DNA of 64,000 bases. Origin: Flavobacterium daemonense. GTDB lineage: Bacteria > Bacteroidota > Bacteroidia > Flavobacteriales > Flavobacteriaceae. Position numbers and translations under genes: made by a program. Positions 1-6,571 of the stretch are shown one piece after another. Numbering within the stretch: the stretch's first letter is position 1; each line of letters opens with the position of its first letter. The notes beneath the pieces were generated by a model, which was not told the origin of the DNA, ran no database searches, and saw nothing but the letters and a program-made list of their open reading frames with translations. The DNA is taken from assembly GCF_007341385.1 (NCBI RefSeq), contig NZ_VJYD01000001.1:479147-543146 (forward strand), given 5' to 3'.

Positions 1-65
1 AAATTCATAATGTTATTTGTTTAAGGTTAAATTTTATAATTGGTATGTCTTTCAATTTGACTTTG

Positions 66-96
66 CAAACATATAACAAATAATCGAACAATCAAA
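66..96 (-). promoter_or_regulatory. Host-type promoter pointing left out of the window
   Basis: On the minus strand a TTTG (-33) lies 19 bases before TATGTTTG (-7), a full match to the Bacteroidota consensus TTTG-N19-TAnnTTTG. It would transcribe a gene beyond the left edge; an ATG at base 8 is one possible start. Three tandem palindromes sit just upstream, so the promoter is probably controlled by a repressor or activator. Confidence 0.6.
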
Positions 97-122
97 ACAA
101 TTAGTTAATTTTAACAATTAAG

Positions 123-210
123 ATATAACTTAATTAAGTTATATAAATCAATCAATACCTAACTCAATTAAGTTATATAAATTAGTCAACACATAACTCA
201 ATTGAGTTAT
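123..210. repeat. Three tandem 34-bp repeats with palindromic cores
   Basis: The core AACTYAATTRAGTT recurs at 127, 161 and 195, exactly 34 bases apart (about three helical turns). The first copy is a perfect 22-bp palindrome (123-144), the second has one mismatch and the third is a perfect 18-bp palindrome (193-210). The array lies upstream of the leftward promoter at 66-96. Equal phasing and dyad symmetry suggest binding sites for a dimeric regulator on one helix face; replication iterons are an alternative. Confidence 0.7.
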
Positions 211-212
211 AT

Positions 213-236
213 AAAAAAACCCGTCGAGTGACGGGC
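213..236 (-). terminator. Rho-independent terminator of the 243-794 gene
   Basis: A 6-bp GC-rich stem (CCCGTC/GACGGG) with a 4-base loop is followed on the minus strand by seven T residues. It starts seven bases after the stop codon of the upstream minus-strand gene. Confidence 0.8.
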
Positions 237-242
237 TTTATA

Positions 243-794
243 CTAGTTTGCTTTCTTAAATGGAAATTCGAAGTTGAGTGTACCGTTTGCTGGTATGGTG
301 TCAGCCTGCACACGCCTAGTGCGCTTAACCGTTCCTTTACCTTTTCCCGTCTTGGGTGTCGCAACCTGCTTTGGCGTATTCTCAACGAATACAACCGTAA
401 AGGCAAATGCGCCCGTTTCTTTTCCTTTCTTGTCAGTTATCGGCACTGGTTCGCCAAGTTCGTATTTGTTAACGCTCTGCTCGTCTCCTTTGAGTTCGTT
501 CCAAAGCGTTGAGTAATTCAGACGCACAAAGCTTTTGTTTGAACCAAGCTTTGTAAGTGGTGCGCCTCCTTGGTCGTCGGTGGTTGCTTTGAATATGAAA
601 ACAACATCGTTATATTTCTCATACGCTATCTTATCACCTACCTTAACCTTTAACTGTTCCAGCACGTGGTTAGATAGCTTAAGCGCATTCTTTGTTGATA
701 ATGTGTACAAACCTTTATCATCATCCTTTCTCGCCGTCTTAGCAGGTTTTGGACTTGTGGCTTCTATAATCTCGCCATTGAATTTAAAAAACAT
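243..794 (-). CDS. Phage protein of unknown function
   Basis: This 183-residue soluble protein is not recognised. It has a beta-rich N-terminal half, a lysine- and threonine-rich linker around residues 137-160 (KTGKGKGTVKRTRR) and an aromatic, basic tail ending in EFPFKKAN. No signal peptide or membrane segment is visible. It stands alone with its own host-type promoter at 822-853 and its own terminator at 213-236, and is divergent from the nuclease/endolysin pair. The basic linker would fit a nucleic-acid-binding role, but that is a guess. Confidence 0.7.
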   Translation of the reverse strand: MFFKFNGEIIEATSPKPAKTARKDDDKGLYTLSTKNALKLSNHVLEQLKVKVGDKIAYEKYNDVVFIFKATTDDQGGAPLTKLGSNKSFVRLNYSTLWNELKGDEQSVNKYELGEPVPITDKKGKETGAFAFTVVFVENTPKQVATPKTGKGKGTVKRTRRVQADTIPANGTLNFEFPFKKAN

Positions 795-821
795 AGCATT
801 GATTTAATTGATTAATAAGCG

Positions 822-853
822 CAAATGTATGTTATATTATTTAATTATACAAA
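822..853 (-). promoter_or_regulatory. Host-type promoter for the 243-794 gene
   Basis: On the minus strand TTTG (853-850) is followed after 20 bases by TACATTTG (829-822), matching the Bacteroidota housekeeping consensus. It predicts a leader of roughly 20 bases before the ATG at 794. Confidence 0.65.
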
Positions 854-918
854 TACTTAACTAATTCTTTAGTTTTTTGGATTATGCGATATATTTATTA
901 GTATAATAACTAATCAAT

Positions 919-1407
919 ATGAATGAAACATTTTTCGAAAGGAACGAACGCTTAGGGCGTGAGCAGTTCCGAAGCTTCACCAATGGGCTTAACGATTGGA
1001 ACATTAACAGATTCTCTGTACAGAAAAAAGCCAGCTACGACGTGGCTTATAAGACAGGTTCAACTCAGGACTACGTTATCGGTGAGATAAAGCACCGACC
1101 GAGTTATCGATACAATCAGTTCAACGATTGGATTCTCGAACAAAAGAAATACGAGGCATTGCAAGACCTTAAAAGACAAATGCAAGCTTTGTACCCAAAT
1201 GAAAAGATATATGTGCATTACATTATGTTTTACTACGACAAACCCAACGTGCCCCGCATTTGGGATATTACGCACTTGTTCGATGTCGAGTTTTCACCGC
1301 ACGGACTGCCTGCCAACTCTGCCGACCCCAAAGCAGATACCGAAAACAAGCCCGCAATTAAATTGCACAATAACGACGCTATTAACCTCTTAAACCTTAA
1401 TGAATGA
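919..1407 (+). CDS. Putative PD-(D/E)XK-fold phage nuclease
   Basis: The 162-residue protein contains a short pattern typical of the PD-(D/E)XK nuclease fold: an aspartate in YDVAY (about residue 41), then GEIKHR about 14 residues later, giving the E-x-K pair. The rest is soluble, and the C-terminal 40 residues look disordered. Small phage nucleases of this fold resolve branched DNA or trim ends during replication and packaging. Its 3' end overlaps the endolysin gene by eight bases, so the two are translated together. A TATAAT at 902-907 lies 11 bases before the start. The family is inferred from the motif only; a degenerate nuclease is also possible. Confidence 0.6.
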   Translation: MNETFFERNERLGREQFRSFTNGLNDWNINRFSVQKKASYDVAYKTGSTQDYVIGEIKHRPSYRYNQFNDWILEQKKYEALQDLKRQMQALYPNEKIYVHYIMFYYDKPNVPRIWDITHLFDVEFSPHGLPANSADPKADTENKPAIKLHNNDAINLLNLNE

Positions 1408-1984
1408 ATTAATACAAACCTTTAACACAAAATACAATACCAAGCTCAACGAGTACGGAATCGATACGCAGTTGAAGCGTGTACATTTCTTTAGCCAGCT
1501 TTACCACGAATCGAAGCTAATCCCACGTGCTGAAAACCTCAACTACTCAGCCAAGGCGTTAACATCAATCTTTAAGAAATACTTCAAATCCTTGGATGAT
1601 GCCAACAAGGTTGCACGCAAGCCTGAGCAAATCGCCAACATCGTATATGCTGACCGAATGGGCAACGGTGACGTTGCCAGCGGTGACGGCTGGCGTTATC
1701 GTGGTCGTGGATTTATCCAGTTAACGGGTAAAGACAACTATAAGCAATTTGCAGACCATTTAAACAACGATAATATACTTAGTGAACCTGATTTACTTTT
1801 GAGTGAAGCAAATGCGTTAATCAGTGCGTTATGGTATTGGAAAAGCAATAAAATCAATTCAGTGATTAACGATGATACCGATTTGAGCATTCAACGTGTG
1901 ACCAAGAAAATCAACGGGGGTCTTATCGGAATTGATGAACGTACCGCCCTATTCAAAGAGATTGGTAAGCTTAAATTAACTTAA
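1400..1984 (+). CDS. GH19 chitinase-like endolysin
   Basis: This 194-residue protein matches glycoside hydrolase family 19 as used by phage endolysins to cut peptidoglycan glycan chains at lysis. The likely general acid is E37 in YHES, and the signature GRGFIQLTG spans residues 102-110. A YADRMGNG segment precedes it, as is usual for the family. There is no signal peptide, so release through a holin is expected. The gene overlaps the nuclease gene by eight bases. The holin (6572-7024) lies about 5 kb away on the other strand, so the lysis genes are not a single cassette. Confidence 0.92.
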   Translation: MNELIQTFNTKYNTKLNEYGIDTQLKRVHFFSQLYHESKLIPRAENLNYSAKALTSIFKKYFKSLDDANKVARKPEQIANIVYADRMGNGDVASGDGWRYRGRGFIQLTGKDNYKQFADHLNNDNILSEPDLLLSEANALISALWYWKSNKINSVINDDTDLSIQRVTKKINGGLIGIDERTALFKEIGKLKLT

Positions 1985-2026
1985 CCAATTAAACACCTGA
2001 ACATCAACACCTTAAACTACTTAATT

Positions 2027-2052
2027 AAAACCAAATAAATTTATTTGGTTTT
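2027..2052 (+). terminator. Perfect 26-bp AT-rich palindrome after the endolysin gene
   Basis: Two 13-base arms with core CCAAATAAATTTATTTGG form an exact palindrome followed by T residues, 42 bases after the endolysin stop. It could act as a weak terminator. The inner 14 bases (AAATAAATTTATTT) recur in a second palindrome at 2175-2190, so it could equally be a protein-binding site. Confidence 0.45.
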
Positions 2053-2120
2053 TAACTGATTAAATTAACTGATTTTTCAAAAAACTTAATTAAAAATTTT
2101 TATATATGAATTGTTTTTTA

Positions 2121-2128
2121 TATCTTTG
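2121..2128 (+). promoter_or_regulatory. -7 box (TATCTTTG) upstream of the 2235 gene
   Basis: TATCTTTG fits TAnnTTTG exactly; the -33 region at 2097-2101 is only a T run. It predicts a leader of about 100 bases that would include the 16-bp palindrome TAAATAAATTTATTTA at 2175-2190. Confidence 0.45.
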
Positions 2129-2234
2129 CATTATCAAAAATCATTTAATGATTAATTAAAAAAGTTAATCGTTATAAATAAATTTATTTAGGATTTTAAA
2201 AGAAATATTCAACGAATCAAAAACCAAAAACAAA

Positions 2235-2927
2235 ATGAGTACATTAAAAAGAATACTAAGCAAAGAGGAAACAATCGCACAAAATTTAGTCTACAAAGTT
2301 GGCGATGCCATATATTCAGCAATCGATGAAAAAGGCAATTTTATTATTAATTACTACGGCAACCCTTGCACTTATATAGCAAGAATTAATAAAAATTGGT
2401 ACAAAATCAATATGCTAAAAAATTACTGGGGTTTGAATGCTGACGAAAAAGCAACCGTAAAAACAAACATTGCCAACAAATGGGCAAACGTGCCAGCAAA
2501 TGAAAATTACATAGGTATAATTGAAAGCGAAAACGACCAAGCAGTTAACCAAATTCAATCTATTGAATTATGCAATGAAGACGAAAAAGAAATTATTGAA
2601 AAGATAAGAGCAAATAAAATTGAGTTTAATGAAGATTTCGACAACTTAATTGAGTTTGACAAACTTATTCGTAAGGATGAACAAAAACCCGAAGTTTTCA
2701 CAATAGACGGAACAGATAGCAAAGTTCTTACTTATGATACGGTTTTCGGCAAAGCCTACCAATACAAAGAAAATGAGCGTATTATTGTTGAAGCTCTCGT
2801 GTTTGATAACACATTGTATGTTGACCAATATTTAAATGGTTACGGCGATGAAGGACATTGGAACAAGGATAATATAAACTTTGATTTGGGCGTGGAATTA
2901 ATAAGACAATATAGCGCAACAAAATAA
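2235..2927 (+). CDS. Accessory prophage protein of unknown function
   Basis: This is a 230-residue acidic, asparagine- and lysine-rich soluble protein with no recognised domain. Aromatic-rich stretches near the start (VYKVGDAIYSAIDEKG, NYYGNPCTYIARINKNWYK) suggest a small beta domain. A charged helical middle (about 110-145) is followed by a second beta-rich part. It has its own host-type promoter and a strong terminator at 2955-2985, and its A+T content is higher than that of the late genes. This is the usual layout of a moron expressed in the lysogen. A superinfection-exclusion or defence role is possible but has no motif support. Confidence 0.7.
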   Translation: MSTLKRILSKEETIAQNLVYKVGDAIYSAIDEKGNFIINYYGNPCTYIARINKNWYKINMLKNYWGLNADEKATVKTNIANKWANVPANENYIGIIESENDQAVNQIQSIELCNEDEKEIIEKIRANKIEFNEDFDNLIEFDKLIRKDEQKPEVFTIDGTDSKVLTYDTVFGKAYQYKENERIIVEALVFDNTLYVDQYLNGYGDEGHWNKDNINFDLGVELIRQYSATK

Positions 2928-2954
2928 CAAGCAAAAAAGGGTATTAAATTAAAG

Positions 2955-2985
2955 AAGGCTAACCGTAAAAAGTTAGCCTTTTTTT
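2955..2985 (+). terminator. Strong rho-independent terminator
   Basis: The 9-bp stem AAGGCTAAC/GTTAGCCTT with an eight-base loop is followed by a T run. It closes the 2235-2927 transcript. The same stem sequence recurs at 4894-4917. Confidence 0.85.
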
Positions 2986-3015
2986 ATTTAATTTTGATAT
3001 AGCAATGTCTCAATT

Positions 3016-3360
3016 ATGTACGACCATACTTTAATATTGACCACAACCAAGACGGCAACAAACGACTTGTCTTTAGATTTCGTCACTCATTTGATTAATA
3101 CTGGTGACGCAATGGTTGAATATTTCGGTGTTGAGATTGACAACCAAGCGGATTTTATCGATGATGATATGCGAGAAGTGAGCCGAGAAATTACATACAT
3201 TGAAATTTTCTTTGACACACCTGACCCTATCGATTACGATGCGATGACCGAAATTGAAATTGATGATTTCATTTTGAAACTGCTTGCCAATTCAACTATC
3301 TATGATATGACAACGGACGGCAAAGATGTTATTCTAAATCTTGAACATCATCCAAATTAG
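3016..3360 (+). CDS. Small acidic protein of unknown function
   Basis: This 114-residue, strongly acidic protein is not recognised; about a quarter of its residues are Asp or Glu, and it has no signal or membrane segment. Possible -7 box TAATTTTG at 2989-2996. The last 32 bases overlap the end of the convergent minus-strand gene (3329-3700). Overlapping tails of this kind are unusual, so one of the two may be wrong, though both have a normal protein composition. Small acidic phage proteins are sometimes DNA mimics; nothing here proves that. Confidence 0.55.
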   Translation: MYDHTLILTTTKTATNDLSLDFVTHLINTGDAMVEYFGVEIDNQADFIDDDMREVSREITYIEIFFDTPDPIDYDAMTEIEIDDFILKLLANSTIYDMTTDGKDVILNLEHHPN

Positions 3361-3700
3361 AAACTGGGTTAAAATCAATTTGGATTACTTTAACCTCATC
3401 ATAGTATTTTTCCTCATACGGCATTATTAACGGTGAAATTTCATCTAATTTCACTTTTGCTAAGTCATTAAGTTTATTGTTGTCAACGTTCAAACCTTGC
3501 TCATATGAACCCGTACTTATTTCAGTCTCTATGTATCGTGCTAATACACTTCTGCATCTTTGAAAATGTTCAATTATAGCATCGTCAGGCTCTGTAAACT
3601 CGTACAGGTAAGTATAGTTGATTAATTCTTTTCTGCAGTTCATCACTTCTAAATAATAAGCAATAAAATCATCGTTCGTTTTTCCGTTGTAATAATCCAT
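3329..3700 (-). CDS. Protein of unknown function following the SRAP gene
   Basis: The ATG at 3700 gives 123 residues (start MDYYNGKTND) and lies eight bases after the SRAP stop codon. A longer TTG start at 3763 would overlap the SRAP gene by 56 bases and is less likely. The protein is mainly helical and charged, with no recognised domain, and appears to be co-transcribed and co-translated with SRAP. That pairing suggests a shared role, perhaps in DNA damage handling, by context only. Confidence 0.6.
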   Translation of the reverse strand: MDYYNGKTNDDFIAYYLEVMNCRKELINYTYLYEFTEPDDAIIEHFQRCRSVLARYIETEISTGSYEQGLNVDNNKLNDLAKVKLDEISPLIMPYEEKYYDEVKVIQIDFNPVSNLDDVQDLE

Positions 3701-3707
3701 AACTTTA

Positions 3708-4334
3708 TTATTTGGTTTGAAATGCAACAATTTTTGATTCGTAAGGATATGCAAATTTAGCAATATCGGTTGACGGGTCTAAATATTTTTGTTCGTCTTC
3801 CCTATTTAAAACAATAGGCATTCGTTCCCTGTTATTGTGAACAAACTTCATAGTTTCATTTGCTTGCGTAGTTACCATTGTAAACGATTTTATGACCTCA
3901 CCATTTGCAGGATTAACCCAGCTGTCATACAATCCAGCAAAGCAAAAAATTTCGTCATTCTGCGAAAAGATTTGATACTTTTCTTTTTGTTTTCCTTTTG
4001 GGTCTAGCCATCGCCACTCATAGTAGGATGTTGCAATTATCAAACAGCGATTACTCAAAATATTTTTATATGATGCTGTAGTACCAATTGTTTCAATACG
4101 TGCGTTAAGCGTCTTGTCTCTGAACTCCATATTTTTAGCCCAAAAAGGAACAAGACCCCAGTAAGAGTTTGTTGTTATTTCTGCTGGGTTGTCGTTCGTA
4201 ATTATTGGCAAGTTTGGATGTTCAAAACCATTTACAAATACGCCCTCGTAAAAATCACCATTATTATTTACGGCGATGTTGAAACGTATCTTTACGTCTC
4301 TACGGCTCGATTTCTGGTCAACGTAATAACACAT
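3708..4334 (-). CDS. SRAP domain protein (HMCES/YedK family)
   Basis: This 208-residue protein has all the hallmarks of the SRAP family, which forms a covalent thiazolidine link to abasic sites in single-stranded DNA and so protects them. The invariant Cys2 is present (MC at the start, exposed after Met removal). So are the NAR motif (N77, R79), the catalytic Glu in YYEW (E106) and the His before RMP (H166 in FVHNNRERMP). Length is normal. It heads a two-gene unit with the 3329-3700 gene. A -7 box TAATTTTG on the minus strand (4361-4354) is a candidate promoter. In a prophage it may guard replicating DNA against base loss or deaminase/glycosylase-based host defences. Confidence 0.93.
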   Translation of the reverse strand: MCYYVDQKSSRRDVKIRFNIAVNNNGDFYEGVFVNGFEHPNLPIITNDNPAEITTNSYWGLVPFWAKNMEFRDKTLNARIETIGTTASYKNILSNRCLIIATSYYEWRWLDPKGKQKEKYQIFSQNDEIFCFAGLYDSWVNPANGEVIKSFTMVTTQANETMKFVHNNRERMPIVLNREDEQKYLDPSTDIAKFAYPYESKIVAFQTK

Positions 4335-4386
4335 ATGTTTTCTAGCTTTATAACAAAATTAACACTTTTCTGTTGATAATTTTATT

Positions 4387-4417
4387 TTTGATTATCATAT
4401 AAATACAAGTACTTTTA
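4387..4417 (+). promoter_or_regulatory. Host-type promoter for the 4441 gene
   Basis: TTTG (4387-4390), a 19-base spacer and TACTTTTA (4410-4417) match the Bacteroidota consensus except for the last base of the -7 box. The predicted leader is about 15-20 bases. Confidence 0.55.
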
Positions 4418-4440
4418 TAAATTAATTTTAAATTTTTATA

Positions 4441-4884
4441 ATGGACATTTTAGAAACTAGAGAGTTTTGGTATTTTTTTATTCCACTCGTTGTTGGAACT
4501 TTCGTTGCTTTTAAAATCCACTATATGAGTGAGAGTACAAAAGAAGAAAAAGAGCATCTTCTTTATTTGTTTAAACAAAATCAAATACTTTCAAAAAGTA
4601 CACAAGAAATGCTACATAAGTATATCATTGATTATAATGCTTCAAATAGAATCGCATTCCCTGACAGTGATGTAACATTAGGCAACTATTACGAACTAAT
4701 GACCGAAGAATATAATCGTAAATTATCCGATGAAAGATATAATTACATTAAAAGTGAAAAAATGTCTAAAACAAGATTGTTGTCGCACTTAGATTCACTC
4801 TCAAAGCAGAATGAAGCACTTTTAAAAATTGAGCTTGATATGAAGATGTTAATTAAAAAATCTGACAATTGGTTTGTAATGTAA
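4441..4884 (+). CDS. Membrane-anchored helical protein of unknown function
   Basis: The 147-residue protein has one N-terminal membrane segment (about residues 9-26, FWYFFIPLVVGTFVAFKI). A long charged helical region follows, probably coiled-coil (residues 32-60 and 95-140). It is not recognised. The layout, a membrane anchor with a cytoplasmic or periplasmic helical stalk and its own promoter and terminator, resembles small prophage superinfection-exclusion proteins, but there is no sequence proof. It lies in the accessory block between the SRAP operon and the 4910-5275 gene. Confidence 0.65.
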   Translation: MDILETREFWYFFIPLVVGTFVAFKIHYMSESTKEEKEHLLYLFKQNQILSKSTQEMLHKYIIDYNASNRIAFPDSDVTLGNYYELMTEEYNRKLSDERYNYIKSEKMSKTRLLSHLDSLSKQNEALLKIELDMKMLIKKSDNWFVM

Positions 4885-4893
4885 TATAAAAAT

Positions 4894-4920
4894 AAGGCTA
4901 ACCTACAGGTTAGCCTTTTT
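4894..4920. terminator. Bidirectional terminator
   Basis: The 10-bp stem AAGGCTAACC/GGTTAGCCTT has a four-base loop and a T run on the plus strand. It separates the convergent genes ending at 4884 and 4910; the last codons of the minus-strand gene lie inside the stem. Confidence 0.8.
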
Positions 4921-5275
4921 CATTTAAAAAATCTGAGTTGCGTGTCCTAAGCCAACCTTCACCCTCAACATAAGTTCTAAGCTTTGACAAAGGTTTGTGC
5001 GGTGGTTGCTTGTTATGTATTTCCCTTATATAGTACTTTGTTTTTGCATTTTCTACTAATTCGATGCCACCGTCAAAAAAGCGCCATTCAAGACCGATAT
5101 GGTCGAGCACCTTAATAAATTCGCCCGTGTCTTCAACACCTAATCTTTCATACATCAACAATCCATTTTGTAGCAGGTTAAGCATTGCGTTGTAACCTCT
5201 TTTATCCTTTACCAATCCCGATGCATTCAGTATATGTTCATCTACTGAAATTGCTTTTTGTACTTCATTTTCCAT
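4910..5275 (-). CDS. Phage protein of unknown function
   Basis: This 121-residue soluble protein is not recognised. It has a helical N-terminal half (about 1-60), a short segment with LEWRFFDGGIELVENAK, and a basic C-terminal third ending in a GWLRTRNSDF pattern. Its stop codon is inside the shared terminator hairpin. A -7 box TAATTTTG (5303-5296, minus strand) is a candidate promoter without a clear -33 element. Confidence 0.6.
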   Translation of the reverse strand: MENEVQKAISVDEHILNASGLVKDKRGYNAMLNLLQNGLLMYERLGVEDTGEFIKVLDHIGLEWRFFDGGIELVENAKTKYYIREIHNKQPPHKPLSKLRTYVEGEGWLRTRNSDFLNEKG

Positions 5276-5395
5276 AATACCAAAATTTAGAAAAACAAAA
5301 TTAGTACAGTTTGAAACAATTGTAAAAAATAAAATGTTCTAATTAATAACAAAATATAAGACATCAATAAATTCTAGGTTTTAAATAATAGTCAA

Positions 5396-5411
5396 TTACG
5401 GATTTCCGTAA
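5396..5411. promoter_or_regulatory. Operator-like palindrome, site 1
   Basis: TTACGGATTTCCGTAA is an inverted repeat (TTACGG-N4-CCGTAA) about 50 bases before the small membrane-protein gene at 5463. A second copy differing at one centre base lies at 5852-5867. Such paired sites are typical of a phage repressor or Cro-like regulator. Confidence 0.6.
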
Positions 5412-5462
5412 TATTAGTAAACAATTACATATTAAATTGCACAAAACTTCAAATAAATTAAA

Positions 5463-5618
5463 ATGACAAAATCACTAGAAGAAAAATATTTCGATGCAAA
5501 AAGAGAATTTAGGGATAACTTTAATGAATTTGAAAGAGAAATAAAGTTTGAAATTATAGCAATTAAAATTCTAATAGTTTTATTAATTGTTACATCTTTG
5601 ACTTATTTCTTATATTAA
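5463..5618 (+). CDS. 51-residue single-pass membrane protein
   Basis: The short frame starts with ATG at 5463. It encodes a charged amphipathic helix (about residues 5-30, rich in Glu, Lys, Arg and Phe) followed by one hydrophobic segment (about 31-51, IIAIKILIVLLIVTSLTYFL) that runs to the stop. The design, a soluble helix with a C-terminal membrane tail, is that of a real small membrane protein rather than chance. It sits 51 bases after operator site 1. Role unknown; lysis control, superinfection immunity or toxin are options. Confidence 0.5.
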   Translation: MTKSLEEKYFDAKREFRDNFNEFEREIKFEIIAIKILIVLLIVTSLTYFLY

Positions 5619-5851
5619 CAATCTACATCTTTAGCTTTGCTATATTTACACCTTTTCTACTGCTATTACTGGTCTTACATTTATTACCTTTAGTACGTCT
5701 ATAACTATTTGCACTATTATTTCGTTTATTATCTTTATTATTAAATATACTTTTTGTATATCTATTATACTTTTGTATTATACTTTTGTTGTATATTTGC
5801 AAACAGAAGTTTAAAGTAAGATTTTTTACTATTACTATTTGTAGTATTGAT
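5619..5851. other. Strand-skewed AT-rich stretch with clustered -7 boxes
   Basis: On the plus strand this stretch is rich in T and C and very poor in G. Near its right end are three matches to TAnnTTTG (5768-5775, 5781-5788, 5792-5799), within repeated TATACTTTTG units. None has a TTTG at the standard 19-20 base distance. On the minus strand an open frame from a TTG at 5802 to 5623 would give a basic 59-residue peptide; I do not call it a gene. The stretch lies between the two operator palindromes. Confidence 0.4.
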
Positions 5852-5867
5852 TTACGGGTTTCCGTAA
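5852..5867. promoter_or_regulatory. Operator-like palindrome, site 2
   Basis: TTACGGGTTTCCGTAA matches site 1 (5396-5411) at 15 of 16 bases and keeps both half-sites exactly. It lies just beside the terminator of the 35-residue peptide gene. Confidence 0.6.
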
Positions 5868-5884
5868 CTTAACAATGTTTAGTT

Positions 5885-5910
5885 AAAAAAAACCTAACCC
5901 GTAGGTTAGG
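5885..5910 (-). terminator. Terminator of the 35-residue peptide gene
   Basis: A 7-bp stem CCTAACC/GGTTAGG with a four-base loop is followed on the minus strand by eight T residues. It begins nine bases after the stop codon of the small frame at 5920-6027. Confidence 0.8.
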
Positions 5911-5919
5911 AATTTGCTT

Positions 5920-6027
5920 CTAATGATGTGTCAAAAGGTACAGAACAAACAACAAATCAGTCAAAGCTTGGAGGCAGGACATAATTTGTTGATGTGACCA
6001 AAACATCGTTTTTTTCTTTTTACCCAT
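5920..6027 (-). CDS. 35-residue basic-hydrophobic peptide
   Basis: The frame starts with ATG at 6027 and encodes MGKKKKTMFW, then a helical segment containing two cysteine/methionine-rich turns and a hydrophobic stretch (LTDLLFVLYLL), ending in THH. A textbook terminator follows directly, which argues for a real short transcript. The lysine-rich start and single membrane helix resemble type I toxins or small phage membrane peptides. It is not recognised, and no antitoxin RNA was identified. Confidence 0.45.
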   Translation of the reverse strand: MGKKKKTMFWSHQQIMSCLQALTDLLFVLYLLTHH

Positions 6028-6136
6028 AATCGTGTATTAAGAAAGTTATTACTCGCTTCTCGGAGCTGCCCCAAGTGGCATAGTTTAAATCTTTTTTCAT
6101 AACACAAAGGTTTAAATTAAAAATAAGAACATACAA

Positions 6137-6171
6137 AGCCCACTTACATAATGTAAGAATGGGCTATTTTT
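6137..6171. terminator. Stem-loop with weak T tail
   Basis: The outer stem AGCCCA/TGGGCT and inner stem TTACA/TGTAA form a hairpin followed by ATTTTTGATTT on the plus strand. No clear gene ends here on either strand. It could end a short transcript from the 5.3-6.1 kb region. Confidence 0.5.
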
Positions 6172-6273
6172 GATTTAATAAATTATCGGGGATAAAATTA
6201 GTCAAATTTTTCCATACAAAAAAGCTACCTTAATTAAAAAGAATATTAGTTATCAACATATAAGTATCAATAA

Positions 6274-6300
6274 AAAAGAGGTCGCATTGACCTCTTTTCT
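6274..6300. terminator. Terminator after the minus-strand late block
   Basis: The 10-bp stem AAAAGAGGTC/GACCTCTTTT with a five-base loop lies four bases after the stop of the 6302-6529 gene and ends the leftward late transcript. It also has T residues on the plus strand. Confidence 0.8.
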
Positions 6301-6301
6301 T

Positions 6302-6529
6302 TTATTCAAATCTTTTTAAATAGTCTCGAATACCATATAAATATTCATAGTCCTCAGTTGCCAGGAACTCAATTTTAAGCCTTTCAAGATTTAGGCACAA
6401 GCCAAAGCTGTACGGGTGATTCTTAAGGCTTTTATTAAATTCTCTATAGTTGAATGTTGCTTTAATCTTTTGTGCTGACCAGCGGTAAATATCTGCTTCC
6501 ATTTGGTGCAATGTTTGAAAAACTCGCAT
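6302..6529 (-). CDS. Small phage protein downstream of holin
   Basis: This 75-residue protein is not recognised. It is rich in Tyr, Phe, Leu and Arg, with no membrane segment, and is the last gene before the terminator at 6274-6300. A frame overlapping it (6391-6594) was judged less likely because its end does not fit the terminator and its composition is odd. Position next to the holin suggests a lysis-accessory role, by context only. Confidence 0.55.
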   Translation of the reverse strand: MRVFQTLHQMEADIYRWSAQKIKATFNYREFNKSLKNHPYSFGLCLNLERLKIEFLATEDYEYLYGIRDYLKRFE

Positions 6530-6571
6530 ATCGTAGAAATATTTTGAGTTATCCCGATGTACGCATCGAGT

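Noticed and set aside
5623..5802. 59-residue basic frame from a TTG on the minus strand
   Set aside because: No ATG, no promoter at a sensible distance, and a Lys/Asn/Ser-rich composition expected from AT-rich non-coding DNA.
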